Made by a program: the position numbers and the translations under genes
Notes under the pieces: model-generated
Told to the model about the DNA's origin: nothing
Seen by the model: the letters and a program-made list of their open reading frames with translations, nothing else
Database searches by the model: none
Origin: Propionibacteriaceae bacterium
GTDB taxonomy: Bacteria; Actinomycetota; Actinomycetes; Propionibacteriales; Propionibacteriaceae
DNA: 64,000 nt
Reading direction: 5' to 3'
Assembly: GCA_009780915.1 (NCBI GenBank)
Contig: WQZD01000001.1
Location: 1 to 64,000 of the forward strand
Shown: piece after piece, positions 27,956 to 37,141 of the stretch
Layout: each line of letters opens with the position of its first letter
Position numbering within the stretch: position 1 is the first letter of the stretch

Positions 27956-28990
27956 ATGATACGACATCGGCGCTACGCGATGAAGGGCCTCGGCTTGGTG
28001 TGCCTGGCCTCGATGATGGGTCTGGCATGGTCGGGCGTGGCCGCTCAGGCGACCGCAGACGACCCGGCGGCGGCCCCTGAGGCTGTGACCAGCACGGAGG
28101 TCGGCGTGGGCACGGACGCCACCCCCACGACGATGACATCGTCCGCGGATCAACCGGCGGCCAGTGATGAGGTCGCGATTGATGGCACGGCATCCGGTGA
28201 CGCGGTCCCCGAAGGCGTGACATCCGTGGGCGCGGCGCCTGTCGACGCGGCGCCACTGGGCGTGGTCCACGACGGTATGGTTCCTGTCGGCGCGGTTCCC
28301 GAAGGCACGGATCCCGCGGATGCGGACCCCGCCACGGCAGGGCCCGACATCTCACCCGCTGACGCGGCCCCGGCCGTCGCTCTCGCCGGTGGCGATCCGT
28401 CCCTGGCTGACCCGTCGCCAGTCGGAGACTCGCCCCTCCCTCCGGCGTACATCCAGCTTCCTGAAGGGTTCGTCACGGTGGAGCAGTCGGGACGCGACTA
28501 CACCTTCATCAGCACGGCCTTCACCGCCGGCACGACCGTGTCCGCCCAGATCGACTCCATGCCGGTGTACCTCGATCCTCAGGTCGTGGACTCCTCCGGG
28601 ATGGTGACCTTCCATTGGTCGGCGCCGATCGACTTCGAGGCTGGCGCCCACGAGGTGCGCCTGTCGACCGAGTCCCTCGGCGCGTCCGAGACCTTCACGG
28701 TCGCCGACGCGAGCGACTCCGGATCACCGACCTCGGACCCAGGGCAGTCGCAGTCGGGCACGGCCGACCCGGGCACGACTGGCACGACTGGCACGCCGGT
28801 CGTCGAGGCGGACGTCACGCCCCCGCAAGGATCCACCACGGGCACCACGGGCGCCACGGTCACGAACGCGACCACCATCACCACGGGTGGCAGTGTCGCC
28901 CGCGCCTCGTACCTGGTCGTCGCTGGGCTCCTGCTGTGCGCCCTCGGCGGCACGATCATGATCGTGAAGAGAGCAGGCAGTCACCGATAG
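27956..28990 (+). CDS. Secreted membrane-anchored protein sharing a module with its upstream neighbour
   Basis: The product is 344 residues. Signal peptide: residues 1 to ~37 (ends AAQATA). Then comes ~125 residues of low-complexity Ala/Asp/Pro/Gly sequence with repeated GAVPEGTDPADADP-like units. A folded module follows at ~165-250 (RDYTFISTAFTAGTTVSAQ ... VTFHWSAPIDFEAGAHEV), clearly homologous to residues ~1250-1335 of the preceding protein. A Thr/Gly-rich linker (TGTTGTPVVEADVTPPQGS), a transmembrane helix and a short basic tail finish it. It has a good Shine-Dalgarno. The shared module suggests partners or a common anchor. No enzymatic motif is seen. Confidence 0.8.
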   Translation: MIRHRRYAMKGLGLVCLASMMGLAWSGVAAQATADDPAAAPEAVTSTEVGVGTDATPTTMTSSADQPAASDEVAIDGTASGDAVPEGVTSVGAAPVDAAPLGVVHDGMVPVGAVPEGTDPADADPATAGPDISPADAAPAVALAGGDPSLADPSPVGDSPLPPAYIQLPEGFVTVEQSGRDYTFISTAFTAGTTVSAQIDSMPVYLDPQVVDSSGMVTFHWSAPIDFEAGAHEVRLSTESLGASETFTVADASDSGSPTSDPGQSQSGTADPGTTGTTGTPVVEADVTPPQGSTTGTTGATVTNATTITTGGSVARASYLVVAGLLLCALGGTIMIVKRAGSHR

Positions 28991-28995
28991 TCGAG

Positions 28996-29012
28996 GAGGC
29001 GTGAGGCGCCTC
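28996..29012. terminator. Small hairpin between convergent genes
   Basis: GAGGCG (28996-29001) pairs with CGCCTC (29007-29012) around five bases, in the gap between the stop of the plus-strand surface protein and the stop of the minus-strand peptidase. There is no T-run, so it is at best a weak terminator. Confidence 0.3.
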
Positions 29013-29019
29013 GCCCGAC

Positions 29020-30984
29020 TCACCAGATCGTGACCCTCTCCTGCGGGGGGAGCCACGCGGCGTCCGACTCGGTCACGTCGAAAGCGTCGTAGAACTCGTC
29101 GATGTTGCGCACGATCTGGTTGCAGCGGAACTCCGGCGGCGAGTGCGGGTCGGTGGCCAGTCGCTGGGCCACCAGCTCCTCACGGGAGCGATAGCTCCAC
29201 GTCACGCCCCAGGAGAGGAAGAGGCGCTGCAGGCCGGTGTACCCGTCGATGAGCTCCACGTCCCCGCCGGTGGCCAGGCGCCAGGCTTTGATGGCGATGC
29301 CCAGCCCGCCCAAGTCGCCGATGTTCTCTCCGATGGTCAGGGCGCCGTTGACGTGCAGTCCCGGTGTCTGGGCGGGGGACAGGGCGTCGTACTGGGCGAT
29401 CAGGGCCTTGGTGGCCTGCTCGAACGCCTCACGGTCTTCGGGCGTCCACCAGTCGCGCAGGCGGCCCTCCCCGTCGCAGGTGGCGCCCTGGTCGTCGAAG
29501 CCGTGCCCGATCTCGTGCCCGATCACAGCGCCGATCGCGCCGTAGTTGACCGCGTCGTCGGCGTCCACGTTGAAGAAGGGCGGCTGCAGGATGGCGGCAG
29601 GGAAGACGATCTCGTTGCGCAAGGGGTGGTAGTACGCGTTGACCGTCTGCGGGAACATCAGCCACTCGTCGGGGTTGATCGGCCCGCCGAGCTTGCTCAA
29701 CTCGTACTGCGTGGCGAACTCGCCCTCAGCCAAGACGTTGGCCATCAGATCGGCGCCGACGCTCAGCCCGGAATAGTCGCGCCACGTCTTCGGGTGGCCG
29801 ATCTTCGGGCGGAAGTTGTCCAGCTTCCGCAGGGCCTCCTGCTTGGTCTGGTCGCCCATCCACGTCAGGTTCGTGATCGAGTCCCGGTACGCGGCCAGCA
29901 GATTGTCCACCAACTCGGTCATGCGCTGCTCGGCCGCAGGCGGGTAGTGGCTCTGGACGTACACCTTGCCCAGGGCTTCGCCCATCGAGCCCTCCACGAA
30001 GGAGACGGCCCTCTTCCAGCGCGGGCGGATGGCGGTCTGGCCGGTCAGCACAGTGGTGTAGAAGTCGAACCGGGCCTGCACGAAGGCGGTCGACAGGTAG
30101 GGGGACAGGTCGGTGACAAGGTGGAACCGTGCCCAGGCCTTCCATGTGGACAGGCGGTCGGCGCTCACCAGTCCGGCCGCCTCGGTGAAGAAACTGGGCT
30201 GGCAGTTCACGACCTCGTGGACCTTGTCGCCGATCTGGGCGGCCGCGATGATCGCGGACCAGCCGAAGTCGGGGGCTTCAGCCGTGAGTTGGTCCACGGT
30301 GCGCAGGTTGTACATCTGCACCATGTCCCGTACCCGCACGATGTCCCAGTGCGTGGCCGCGATCTCGCACTCCAACTGCCACACCGCTTCGGCCTGGGCC
30401 AGGTCCTCCTCAGAGGGCTCGGCGCGGTCGGCCGCCAGGGCGAGGGTACGGGCGAGGTGGGCGCGGTACTGGCCACGCACATCCTCGTGCTGAGGCTCGT
30501 GGTAGTACGACTCGTCGGGCAGGCCCAGCCCGTCCTGGCCCACGAACAGCAGGTAGCGCGTGGGGTCACCGGGGTCGGAGTCCACATCGGTGTCGAACAG
30601 GGTGGTGAATCCGTGCCGCACACACCAGCCGAACCAGGCGCGCAGATCCTCCACGCTTGCGATGGCGTCGACCCGGGCCAAGAGAGGCGCCAGGGGTGAC
30701 GCGCCCTGGGCTTCGATCGTGTCCTCGTCCATGAAGGATCGGTACAGGGCCGCCAGTTTGCCCTCCTCGCTGGCCGGATCGAGGTCCGCGCGCGCGATCA
30801 GGTCCTCGCAGATCGCGTGGATGGCCTTCTCCGATTCGTCCCGCAATTCCTCGAAGGCGCCGATGGACGGCTTGTCGTCGGGAATGGTGGCCGTGTCCAG
30901 CCAATGGCCATTCACATGCCGGAAGAGGTCGTCGGCCGGGCGTACGGCCATGTCGAAACGGGAGAAGTCGAGGGCAACAGTCAT
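29020..30984 (-). CDS. M13 family zinc metallopeptidase (neprilysin/PepO-like)
   Basis: The 654-residue endopeptidase is of family M13. The zinc motif HEIGH is at about residues 490-494 (VIGHEIGHGFDDQGA), the third ligand in the downstream GENIGDLGG (ExxxD), and the substrate-binding NAYYHPLRNEIVFPA lies before the zinc site. There is no signal peptide, so a cytoplasmic oligopeptidase is likely, as in PepO. The frame extends seven codons upstream, but the ATG at 30984 (MTVALDFSRF) fits the family better. The length is standard. It stands alone and is divergent from the cell-wall hydrolase gene at 31157. Confidence 0.92.
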   Translation of the reverse strand: MTVALDFSRFDMAVRPADDLFRHVNGHWLDTATIPDDKPSIGAFEELRDESEKAIHAICEDLIARADLDPASEEGKLAALYRSFMDEDTIEAQGASPLAPLLARVDAIASVEDLRAWFGWCVRHGFTTLFDTDVDSDPGDPTRYLLFVGQDGLGLPDESYYHEPQHEDVRGQYRAHLARTLALAADRAEPSEEDLAQAEAVWQLECEIAATHWDIVRVRDMVQMYNLRTVDQLTAEAPDFGWSAIIAAAQIGDKVHEVVNCQPSFFTEAAGLVSADRLSTWKAWARFHLVTDLSPYLSTAFVQARFDFYTTVLTGQTAIRPRWKRAVSFVEGSMGEALGKVYVQSHYPPAAEQRMTELVDNLLAAYRDSITNLTWMGDQTKQEALRKLDNFRPKIGHPKTWRDYSGLSVGADLMANVLAEGEFATQYELSKLGGPINPDEWLMFPQTVNAYYHPLRNEIVFPAAILQPPFFNVDADDAVNYGAIGAVIGHEIGHGFDDQGATCDGEGRLRDWWTPEDREAFEQATKALIAQYDALSPAQTPGLHVNGALTIGENIGDLGGLGIAIKAWRLATGGDVELIDGYTGLQRLFLSWGVTWSYRSREELVAQRLATDPHSPPEFRCNQIVRNIDEFYDAFDVTESDAAWLPPQERVTIW

Positions 30985-31156
30985 GGGACCCATTCTAGTG
31001 GGCAATCCTCAACCACATCTTGAGTCTTCCCGCGAGGGCTGGCACGAAGCTACGTCGGTTTCTGTCCTGACGGGCGGCGAGCGACTAGTGTCGCCTGTGT
31101 CGTGTTCTGATCGATGGGGGGACGTCCCTCGGATCATCGAGAATGGAGGAACTCTC

Positions 31157-32461
31157 GTGGCCCGAAAGCCAGTCAGGCGTCATGTCGTGGCGGTCGCATG
31201 CGCCATCGCGCTTGCGTGCGCCATGGGGGTGGCCCCTGCCGCGGCGGACGACACCCTCAACGCCAAGAAGCAGCAGGCCGAATCGGCCGCCAACGCCGCC
31301 CAGACGAACGTCGACAACGCGACCGCCCAGCTCAACGCGGCGAACGCCCGAGTCCAGTCCGCGCAAGCCGATGTCGCGTCGGCCCAGCAGGCGCTCGTGG
31401 CCGCCCAGGCCGCGTGGGACCTGGCTCAGCAGGTCCAGGCTCAGAAGGCCATCGAGTTGTACCACGCCAACCAGGTCCTCGCCGACGCGCAGAGGGACGT
31501 GGAGGAGAACCAGGCGAAGATCGACGCGCAGAAGGACGCGATCAACGCGTACGCACGGGCCATCGTGCAAGACAACATGCCCATGATCAATGTGGCCATC
31601 CTCATCGATTCCACATCCACGGCATCCTTGGCCAACCGCATCCAATGGACCGACACTGTGCTGACCACCAACCAGGTCGATCTCGACCAGTTGCGGCAGA
31701 TCCAAGCCGACCTGCTGGACGCCCAGACCAGGGCCCAGTCGGCGCAGGAGGCGGCCGACCAGGCCCAGCAAGAGGCGGACGCCCAGTCCGCCGCCGCACA
31801 GGCAGCCCAAGACGCCGCCCAGCAGGCCGAGGCCAGCGTCGAGGCGGCCCTGGCGGGGGAGCAGAAGGCTCAAGACGCGGCCGCACAGCTGCTGTCCACG
31901 AACAAGAACCAGCTCGCCCAGGCGCAGTCGGTCGTCAATGACGTCAACGCGCAGATCGCCGAGCAGGCACGTCAGGAGGAGGAGGCCCGCCAGGCCGCGG
32001 AGAAGGCTCGCCAAGAGGAAGAGGCCAAGCAAAAGGAGCAAGAGAACCAGAACAACTCTGGCGGAGGCTCCGGTGGTGGCAACTCTGGCGGTGGTGGGAA
32101 CTCCGGTGGCGGAAACTCTGGCGGTGGTGGCTCCGGTGGTGGCGGAGGAAACCTGTCCCCGGCCCAGGCCCAGTCGGCCGCGTACGGCCTGATCCAGGGG
32201 TACGGCTGGGGCGACTCCCAATTCCAGTGCTTGGTCTACCTGTGGAACCGCGAGTCGGGGTGGCGGTGGAACGCCGAGAACCCGTACTCGGGCGCCTACG
32301 GGATCCCGCAGTCCTTGCCCGCGTCCAAGATGGCGTCGGCGGGCGCGGATTGGCGTACGAACGCCACCACCCAGATCCGGTGGGGGTTGAACTACATCTC
32401 AGCGAGGTACGGTTCCCCCTGCGGCGCCTGGGCGCATTCAGAATCCACCGGCTGGTACTGA
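31157..32461 (+). CDS. Secreted coiled-coil cell-wall hydrolase (lytic transglycosylase-like)
   Basis: The product is 434 residues from a GTG with GGAGGA six bases upstream; the frame is open further upstream but without a start signal. Signal peptide: 1 to ~33 (ends APAAA). A long Ala/Gln-rich coiled coil covers ~35-290, of the kind found in NlpC/P60 and FtsX-activated hydrolases. A Gly/Ser/Asn linker follows (~300-332). The C-terminal ~100 residues (YLWNRESGWRWNAENPYSGA, YGIPQSLPASKM, IRWGLNYISARYG) form a lysozyme-like domain of the aggregation-promoting-factor/lytic transglycosylase type; E in NRESGW is the likely acid. It probably cuts peptidoglycan glycan strands, and the coiled coil may hold it inactive until a partner binds. 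Confidence 0.85.
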   Translation: MARKPVRRHVVAVACAIALACAMGVAPAAADDTLNAKKQQAESAANAAQTNVDNATAQLNAANARVQSAQADVASAQQALVAAQAAWDLAQQVQAQKAIELYHANQVLADAQRDVEENQAKIDAQKDAINAYARAIVQDNMPMINVAILIDSTSTASLANRIQWTDTVLTTNQVDLDQLRQIQADLLDAQTRAQSAQEAADQAQQEADAQSAAAQAAQDAAQQAEASVEAALAGEQKAQDAAAQLLSTNKNQLAQAQSVVNDVNAQIAEQARQEEEARQAAEKARQEEEAKQKEQENQNNSGGGSGGGNSGGGGNSGGGNSGGGGSGGGGGNLSPAQAQSAAYGLIQGYGWGDSQFQCLVYLWNRESGWRWNAENPYSGAYGIPQSLPASKMASAGADWRTNATTQIRWGLNYISARYGSPCGAWAHSESTGWY

Positions 32462-32540
32462 TCCCACCATGAGCGGTCGGGGATCTCGGCTAGGGATCTC
32501 GGCACGCGCGTGGGTCCGATGATCGATCACCCGTGGAGGA

Positions 32541-33938
32541 TCACGGAATCGGCAGCTGGTCGTCGTACCCGCCATCGCCGCTGTCAGCACCGGCGCTGTA
32601 GTAGAAACCTGTGCTCGGAAAGATATCAGTGAACACAAATGTTGGCTCCGGGCTAGTCGGGCTCTCCGTGGGAGGGGTCGGCGGCTGGGTGGTCACCGGC
32701 GGAGTCGTGGGCGGCACGGTGGGCGGAGTCGTGGGTGCCACGGTGGGTGGTGTCGTGGGCGCCGGCGGTGGAGTGGCCGGTTGGGTCACCGGCGGATGGA
32801 CGGGCTGCGCCGTCGGGGGCGCCTGAGTCGTCTGGACTGGCCGAGGCGGCGCCGGGTTGGGCGGCACGTAGTACACGGGCTGCTCTGCTGGCGGCTGTTC
32901 GGTCTCAGCGGCGTCCTGCGTCGGGGTCGCCTCGTCGGTGGGCGTCGGTGTCGGGGTCACGGTGTGCGTGGGTGTGCGCGTGGGCGTGGGCGCCGGAGTC
33001 CTGGTGGTGGCGCTCGGGGACGGGAAGGAGTCGGGCGGGGGCTGGTTCAACGCCGACGCCCCGAGGATCCCTCCCATGGCCAAGGCGGCGGCGACGATCG
33101 TGACGGCGCCGACCCGTACCGGGGTCGACATCCCCCGCCATCCGTTCTGCATACTCCCACCCACGGTGCGCAGGGAGGTCGCCGCGAATCGGAACGGCGC
33201 CGACTGTTGGGGCGGGGGAGGCGTGATCACCTGCCGGGAGTCCAAGGGGACGCCACGGTCGTCGAAGACCTCTTCGGTGCACCCGAGCAATCCTTGGATC
33301 AGGGCGCCGCGGCTCCACGAGGGATCGGTCCGACCAGGATCAGGCGCCACGTCGAGCAGGATCGCGGCACGCTCCACGAAGTCGATGAACTGCGCGTCGG
33401 CCCGCTCGATCCGGGACGCGGCGAAATCGGGGAGGAACCCCAGCTCCTGGGAGAGCTGCCCGACGCTCCAGCCGTCGACGTGGCTGCGCCACACTATCGT
33501 CCTGTTGACTTGGTCCATCGAGTAGAAGGCCCAGCACACGGCTTTCTGGGCGGCGTCGGGGGGCTGGCTCGAACCGATGTCGTTGAACCACCCGCCGAGG
33601 AAGGTGCTGATACGCGTCTGCTGTTTCTCCGCATGGGCCATCCAGTGGCGGAAGGTCGTGGCGACCACATGGGCGGGATGCTCGTGCCGACTCGCTGTCG
33701 CGGCGGCCGCCATGAAAGCAGCGGGGTAATAGCGGTTCCACAACTGCACGACGGCGGCCTGGTCGTCGAATCGTGCGAGGACTAACAGGCGGATGTCGGA
33801 CTCCACGGCCTCGTGGGGCCGGACCGATTCCGAGGCGCTGTCATCCGTCTCCGGTGACCCGAATATGTCACGGAGACCTGCATCGTCTGCTGTGTCGTGC
33901 GGACGTTCAGAACCCAGCCGGTTCCTGTTGTCGTCCAT
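32541..33938 (-). CDS. Sigma-factor-like protein fused to a membrane anchor and Pro-rich outer domain
   Basis: The product is 465 residues. The start ATG 33938 follows GAGGTGGG; the frame is open 60 codons upstream without a better site. Residues ~45-220 look like an ECF sigma-factor core (LLVLARFDDQAAVVQLWNRY as region 2, WSVGQLSQELGFLPDFAASR as a region 4 helix-turn-helix). A transmembrane helix is at ~272-295. The outer part (~300-465) is Pro/Thr-rich (TPTPTPTDEATPTQ and similar) and ends in an aromatic/Asp-rich tail. Membrane-tethered sigma-like proteins with Pro-rich outer tails occur in actinobacteria; whether this one contacts RNA polymerase is unknown. Confidence 0.7.
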   Translation of the reverse strand: MDDNRNRLGSERPHDTADDAGLRDIFGSPETDDSASESVRPHEAVESDIRLLVLARFDDQAAVVQLWNRYYPAAFMAAAATASRHEHPAHVVATTFRHWMAHAEKQQTRISTFLGGWFNDIGSSQPPDAAQKAVCWAFYSMDQVNRTIVWRSHVDGWSVGQLSQELGFLPDFAASRIERADAQFIDFVERAAILLDVAPDPGRTDPSWSRGALIQGLLGCTEEVFDDRGVPLDSRQVITPPPPQQSAPFRFAATSLRTVGGSMQNGWRGMSTPVRVGAVTIVAAALAMGGILGASALNQPPPDSFPSPSATTRTPAPTPTRTPTHTVTPTPTPTDEATPTQDAAETEQPPAEQPVYYVPPNPAPPRPVQTTQAPPTAQPVHPPVTQPATPPPAPTTPPTVAPTTPPTVPPTTPPVTTQPPTPPTESPTSPEPTFVFTDIFPSTGFYYSAGADSGDGGYDDQLPIP

Positions 33939-34155
33939 TGGCCCACCTCGCGAACAGATACTTGTCAGGCTTGGATGCGCGTGGTTTTCACCCCGGTGGG
34001 ACAATTCTAGCAAGGCTTGCTCCTCCTGGGCTAGCCAATTCCTGGCGGACGGACGGCACGCGGGGAGGATGAAGGTCCGAGGACACGCGAAAACGGGACA
34101 CGGAATTCGCCCTTCCACGCCTCATGATCGGCGTATGACAAGGGAAAACATGCCC

Positions 34156-34200
34156 GTTGTCAATCTGTTCACCTTCCGTTAACCTGCGGGTTGGTATGAT
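34156..34200 (+). promoter_or_regulatory. PHO box (three 11-base units) and promoter of pit
   Basis: Three tandem 11-base units start at 34156 (GTTGTCAATCT), 34167 (GTTCACCTTCC) and 34178 (GTTAACCTGCG). The second carries the exact GTTCACC of actinobacterial PhoP sites and the third one mismatch. A -10-like TATGAT follows at 34195-34200, so the units cover the -35 region, the position expected for activation by PhoP~P or for tuning transport to phosphate supply. Confidence 0.65.
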
Positions 34201-34238
34201 CGCCTCTGTGACGAAAATATTCGCTCGAAGGGACTTCC

Positions 34239-35579
34239 ATGTCCATTGAGCTCATGGTTCTCATTGTCGTTATCACGGCTCTCGTCTTCGACTTCACCAA
34301 TGGTTTTCATGACTCCGCCAACGCCATGGCGACGTCTGTGGCGACCGGGGCTTTCAAGCCCCGAGTAGCAGTCCTTCTGGCTGCTGTCATGAACCTTCTG
34401 GGCGCCTTGATGTCGACCGAAGTGGCCAAGACCATCTCGTCGGGGATCGTCGACGATTCCCTGGTCACTCCACAGACGGTGTTCGCCGCCTTGGTGGGCG
34501 CGATCATATGGAACCTCGTCACATGGCTGTTCGGCTTGCCGTCCTCGTCCTCGCACGCGATCTTCGGGGCGCTGATCGGCGCCGTCTTGGTCCAGGCTGG
34601 GATGGCCGGCGTCCACATGTCGACGATCGTGTCCAAGATCCTCCTCCCGGCCCTGGTCGCCCCCTTCGTGGCGGGCCTGGCGTCGTACCTCGCGACCAAG
34701 ATCTCGTACCACGGCGCCCATAACGCTCCCAAGGGGGCGAAGAAGCGCTACCGCATGGCGCAGAGGGTGTCGTCGCTGCTCGTCGCCTTGGCCCACGGCA
34801 CCTCCGACGGCCAGAAGACCATGGGCATCATCACCCTCGTCCTCGTGGCTGGCACCCTGGAACTCCAGCAGCTCAACCCCGCCGCCGCTCCGTGGTGGGG
34901 CCAGGCGCCCGGCACCGCTCCGCACTGGTGGGTGATCTTCGCGGCAGGCCTCGCCATCGCGCTGGGCACCTACTCCGGCGGATGGCGCATCATGCGCACC
35001 ATGGGCAAGGGCATGGCCGACATCGAGTCCCCGCAGGGCTTCGCAGCCGAGACGTCCGCGATGGCCGCCATCCTGGCCTCCTCCCACCTCGGCTTCGGCT
35101 TGTCGACCACCCACGTGGTCTCGGGCGCTGTGATGGGCACCGGCCTGGCCCGTACCCCGGACGAGGTACGCTGGTCGACCGCCGGCCGCATGGTCACCGC
35201 CTGGCTGCTCACCCTGCCCGCCGCCGGACTCGTCGGCGCCCTCGCCGCCTGGCTGGCGCACCAGGGCACCTGGGGCTTCATCGCGGTGCTCATCGTCCTC
35301 GTGGCATGCGCCTCCGTGATCAAGATCATCGGCTCGTACAACCACGTGTCCCATGAGAACGTCACCGACTCTCACGAGGTGAAGATCCTGACCAAGGCGA
35401 CACTGTCCGCCCCGGCGCGTCCCGTGGTCAATCCCCTCCAGCCGGCCCTGCCCGGCAAGATCGCCGACCACCCCATGGCGACCACCCCGCTCCGCTTGAC
35501 CAAGCTGAAGAAGCCGAAGAACAAGCAGTTGAGGAAGCCGCCCGAGGCGCCGAGCAAGAAGGGGTCGATCAATGTCTAG
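34239..35579 (+). CDS. pit: Low-affinity inorganic phosphate transporter (Pit family)
   Basis: The 446-residue PHO4-family transporter has the N-terminal repeat signature NGFHDSANAMATSVATGAF and its inverted partner further on (AHGTSDGQKTMGIITLVL). About ten helices lie in two halves, and the SSSHAIFGALIGA and STTHVVSGAVMG motifs are typical. It imports metal-phosphate with protons. The last ~80 residues are a basic cytoplasmic tail (LKKPKNKQLRKPP). AAGGGA lies before the ATG and a PHO box upstream. The stop overlaps the small membrane gene that follows. Confidence 0.93.
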   Translation: MSIELMVLIVVITALVFDFTNGFHDSANAMATSVATGAFKPRVAVLLAAVMNLLGALMSTEVAKTISSGIVDDSLVTPQTVFAALVGAIIWNLVTWLFGLPSSSSHAIFGALIGAVLVQAGMAGVHMSTIVSKILLPALVAPFVAGLASYLATKISYHGAHNAPKGAKKRYRMAQRVSSLLVALAHGTSDGQKTMGIITLVLVAGTLELQQLNPAAAPWWGQAPGTAPHWWVIFAAGLAIALGTYSGGWRIMRTMGKGMADIESPQGFAAETSAMAAILASSHLGFGLSTTHVVSGAVMGTGLARTPDEVRWSTAGRMVTAWLLTLPAAGLVGALAAWLAHQGTWGFIAVLIVLVACASVIKIIGSYNHVSHENVTDSHEVKILTKATLSAPARPVVNPLQPALPGKIADHPMATTPLRLTKLKKPKNKQLRKPPEAPSKKGSINV

Positions 35580-35796
35580 CGTCAACTGGATGGCACTCCT
35601 CCAAGTCGCACTCGTCACCGTCGGCGCGGCTGTGGTGATCGCGGGACTGATGAGCTTGTCCAACTGGTGTTTCACACCCGTCGGGGAGACCGAGGAGCCG
35701 ACCGCGTCACGCAAGGCCTTGGGCTTCGCCCTGATCGGGGTGATCGTGGTGATCGTCCTCTTCGGCCTCTACCTGATGATCCCGTACTTCCACTGA
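35572..35796 (+). CDS. Small two-helix membrane protein downstream of pit
   Basis: The 74-residue product has two transmembrane helices (~8-28 and ~50-70) joined by a short polar loop (CFTPVGETEEPTASRKA). The ATG overlaps the last eight bases of pit, so it is translationally coupled and probably an accessory subunit. Small membrane proteins in this position are common next to pit in actinobacteria; their function is not established. Confidence 0.8.
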   Translation: MSSVNWMALLQVALVTVGAAVVIAGLMSLSNWCFTPVGETEEPTASRKALGFALIGVIVVIVLFGLYLMIPYFH

Positions 35797-35815
35797 CCGG
35801 CGCTTGGGCGAAAGG

Positions 35816-37111
35816 TCAGCGCACGGCTTTCGCCGCTGTCGCGATCGCGGCGTCCAGGCGCTCCAACTCGGCGTCCGTGTGGACGGCTGAGATGAACCAG
35901 GCCTCGAAGGCCGAGGGGGGCAGAAGGATGCCTTGGTCCAGCATGGAATGGAAGAACGTGGCGAAGAGCGCCGTGTCCTGCGCCTGGGCGTCGGCGTAGT
36001 TCACCACGGGCGCGCCGGCGGGGCCCTCGCCCCAGAACACAGACAACAACGACCCGGCGCGCTGGACCCGGTGGGGGACCCCCGCCTCGGTCAGCCGCGT
36101 CGTCAGCACGCCGGACAATTGGTCGGCGAAGGCGTCGATGGTGGCGTAGACGCCGGAGTCGGCGAGGGTGAGCGTCGTCAATCCCGCGGCCACGGCCAGC
36201 GGGTTGCCGGAGAGGGTGCCGGCCTGGTAGACCGGGCCGACAGGCGCCAGCAGGTCCATGAGCTCGGCGGGTCCGGCCAGGGCGGCCAACGGCATCCCGC
36301 CGCCAGCCACCTTCCCGAAGGTGAACAGGTCGGGGCACCATCCCTCGTCGCGCCCTTCGAGCCCCCACCATCCGGCGGAGGAGACGCGGAATCCGGTCAA
36401 CACCTCGTCCTGGATCAACAGGGCGCCGTGCTCGCTCGTCAGTCGTCGCAGTCCCGCGTTGAAGCCGGGGACGGGGGGTACGACGCCCATGTTCGCGGCT
36501 GCGGCCTCGGTCACGACGGCGGCGATCTGGTCCCCACGCGCGGCGAAGGCCTCCTCGACGGCGGCCAGGTCGTTGTACGGCAGCACGAGGGTGTCCGCGG
36601 CGGCGCCGGGGGTCACCCCGGCGGAACCGGGCAGCCCGGCGGTGGCCACCCCCGAGCCGGCGGCCGCCAGCAGGGAGTCGGAATGTCCGTGGTAACACCC
36701 GGCGAACTTGATGATCAGGTCGCGACCCGTCGCGCCTCGGGCCAGGCGTACGGCGGTCATCACGGCCTCCGTGCCCGTCGAGGTGAAGCGCACTTTCTCG
36801 ATTCCGCCCACACGGGAGATGATCATCTGGGCCAGGGCCGTCTCCGCGCGTGTCGGCGCTCCGAAGGAGAGGCCACGGGAAGCGGCTTGGCGCACAGCCT
36901 CGATCACCTCTGGACGGGCGTGGCCGAGGAGGGCGGGCCCCCAGGAGCCGACCATGTCGAGGTAGGGGGTGGAGTCGGTGCTCATCACGTACGCGCCCCG
37001 CGCGGACTCGATGAAGACCGGCGAGCCCCCGACAGAGCCGAAGGCCCTCACCGGCGAGGAAACCCCACCCGGCATTACTCGTTGTGCTTCCGCGAACTCG
37101 TTGCTCGTCAT
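35816..37111 (-). CDS. hemL: Glutamate-1-semialdehyde 2,1-aminomutase
   Basis: The 431-residue PLP enzyme converts glutamate-1-semialdehyde to 5-aminolevulinate, the second step of the C5 tetrapyrrole route. The PLP lysine is K267 in [12 protein letters not shown]; the cofactor ring Asp is in QDEVLTGFR (~234-242); the [15 protein letters not shown] phosphate-binding stretch is at 111-125. It starts with the usual [19 protein letters not shown] region. It lies 30 bases downstream of hemA on the same strand, so the pair makes ALA from glutamyl-tRNA. Confidence 0.96.
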   Translation of the reverse strand: MTSNEFAEAQRVMPGGVSSPVRAFGSVGGSPVFIESARGAYVMSTDSTPYLDMVGSWGPALLGHARPEVIEAVRQAASRGLSFGAPTRAETALAQMIISRVGGIEKVRFTSTGTEAVMTAVRLARGATGRDLIIKFAGCYHGHSDSLLAAAGSGVATAGLPGSAGVTPGAAADTLVLPYNDLAAVEEAFAARGDQIAAVVTEAAAANMGVVPPVPGFNAGLRRLTSEHGALLIQDEVLTGFRVSSAGWWGLEGRDEGWCPDLFTFGKVAGGGMPLAALAGPAELMDLLAPVGPVYQAGTLSGNPLAVAAGLTTLTLADSGVYATIDAFADQLSGVLTTRLTEAGVPHRVQRAGSLLSVFWGEGPAGAPVVNYADAQAQDTALFATFFHSMLDQGILLPPSAFEAWFISAVHTDAELERLDAAIATAAKAVR

Positions 37112-37141
37112 CTCACTACCGCCAGTTCTCTCGTCGTGCGT

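Noticed and set aside
29143-30699. 518-residue frame on the plus strand opposite the M13 peptidase
   Set aside because: Antisense of a clear metallopeptidase with HEIGH motif; no start signal and no recognisable domain.
31006-31156. ydaO (c-di-AMP) riboswitch before the cell-wall hydrolase
   Set aside because: Such elements occur before actinobacterial hydrolase genes, but the conserved ydaO motifs were not found in this short leader.
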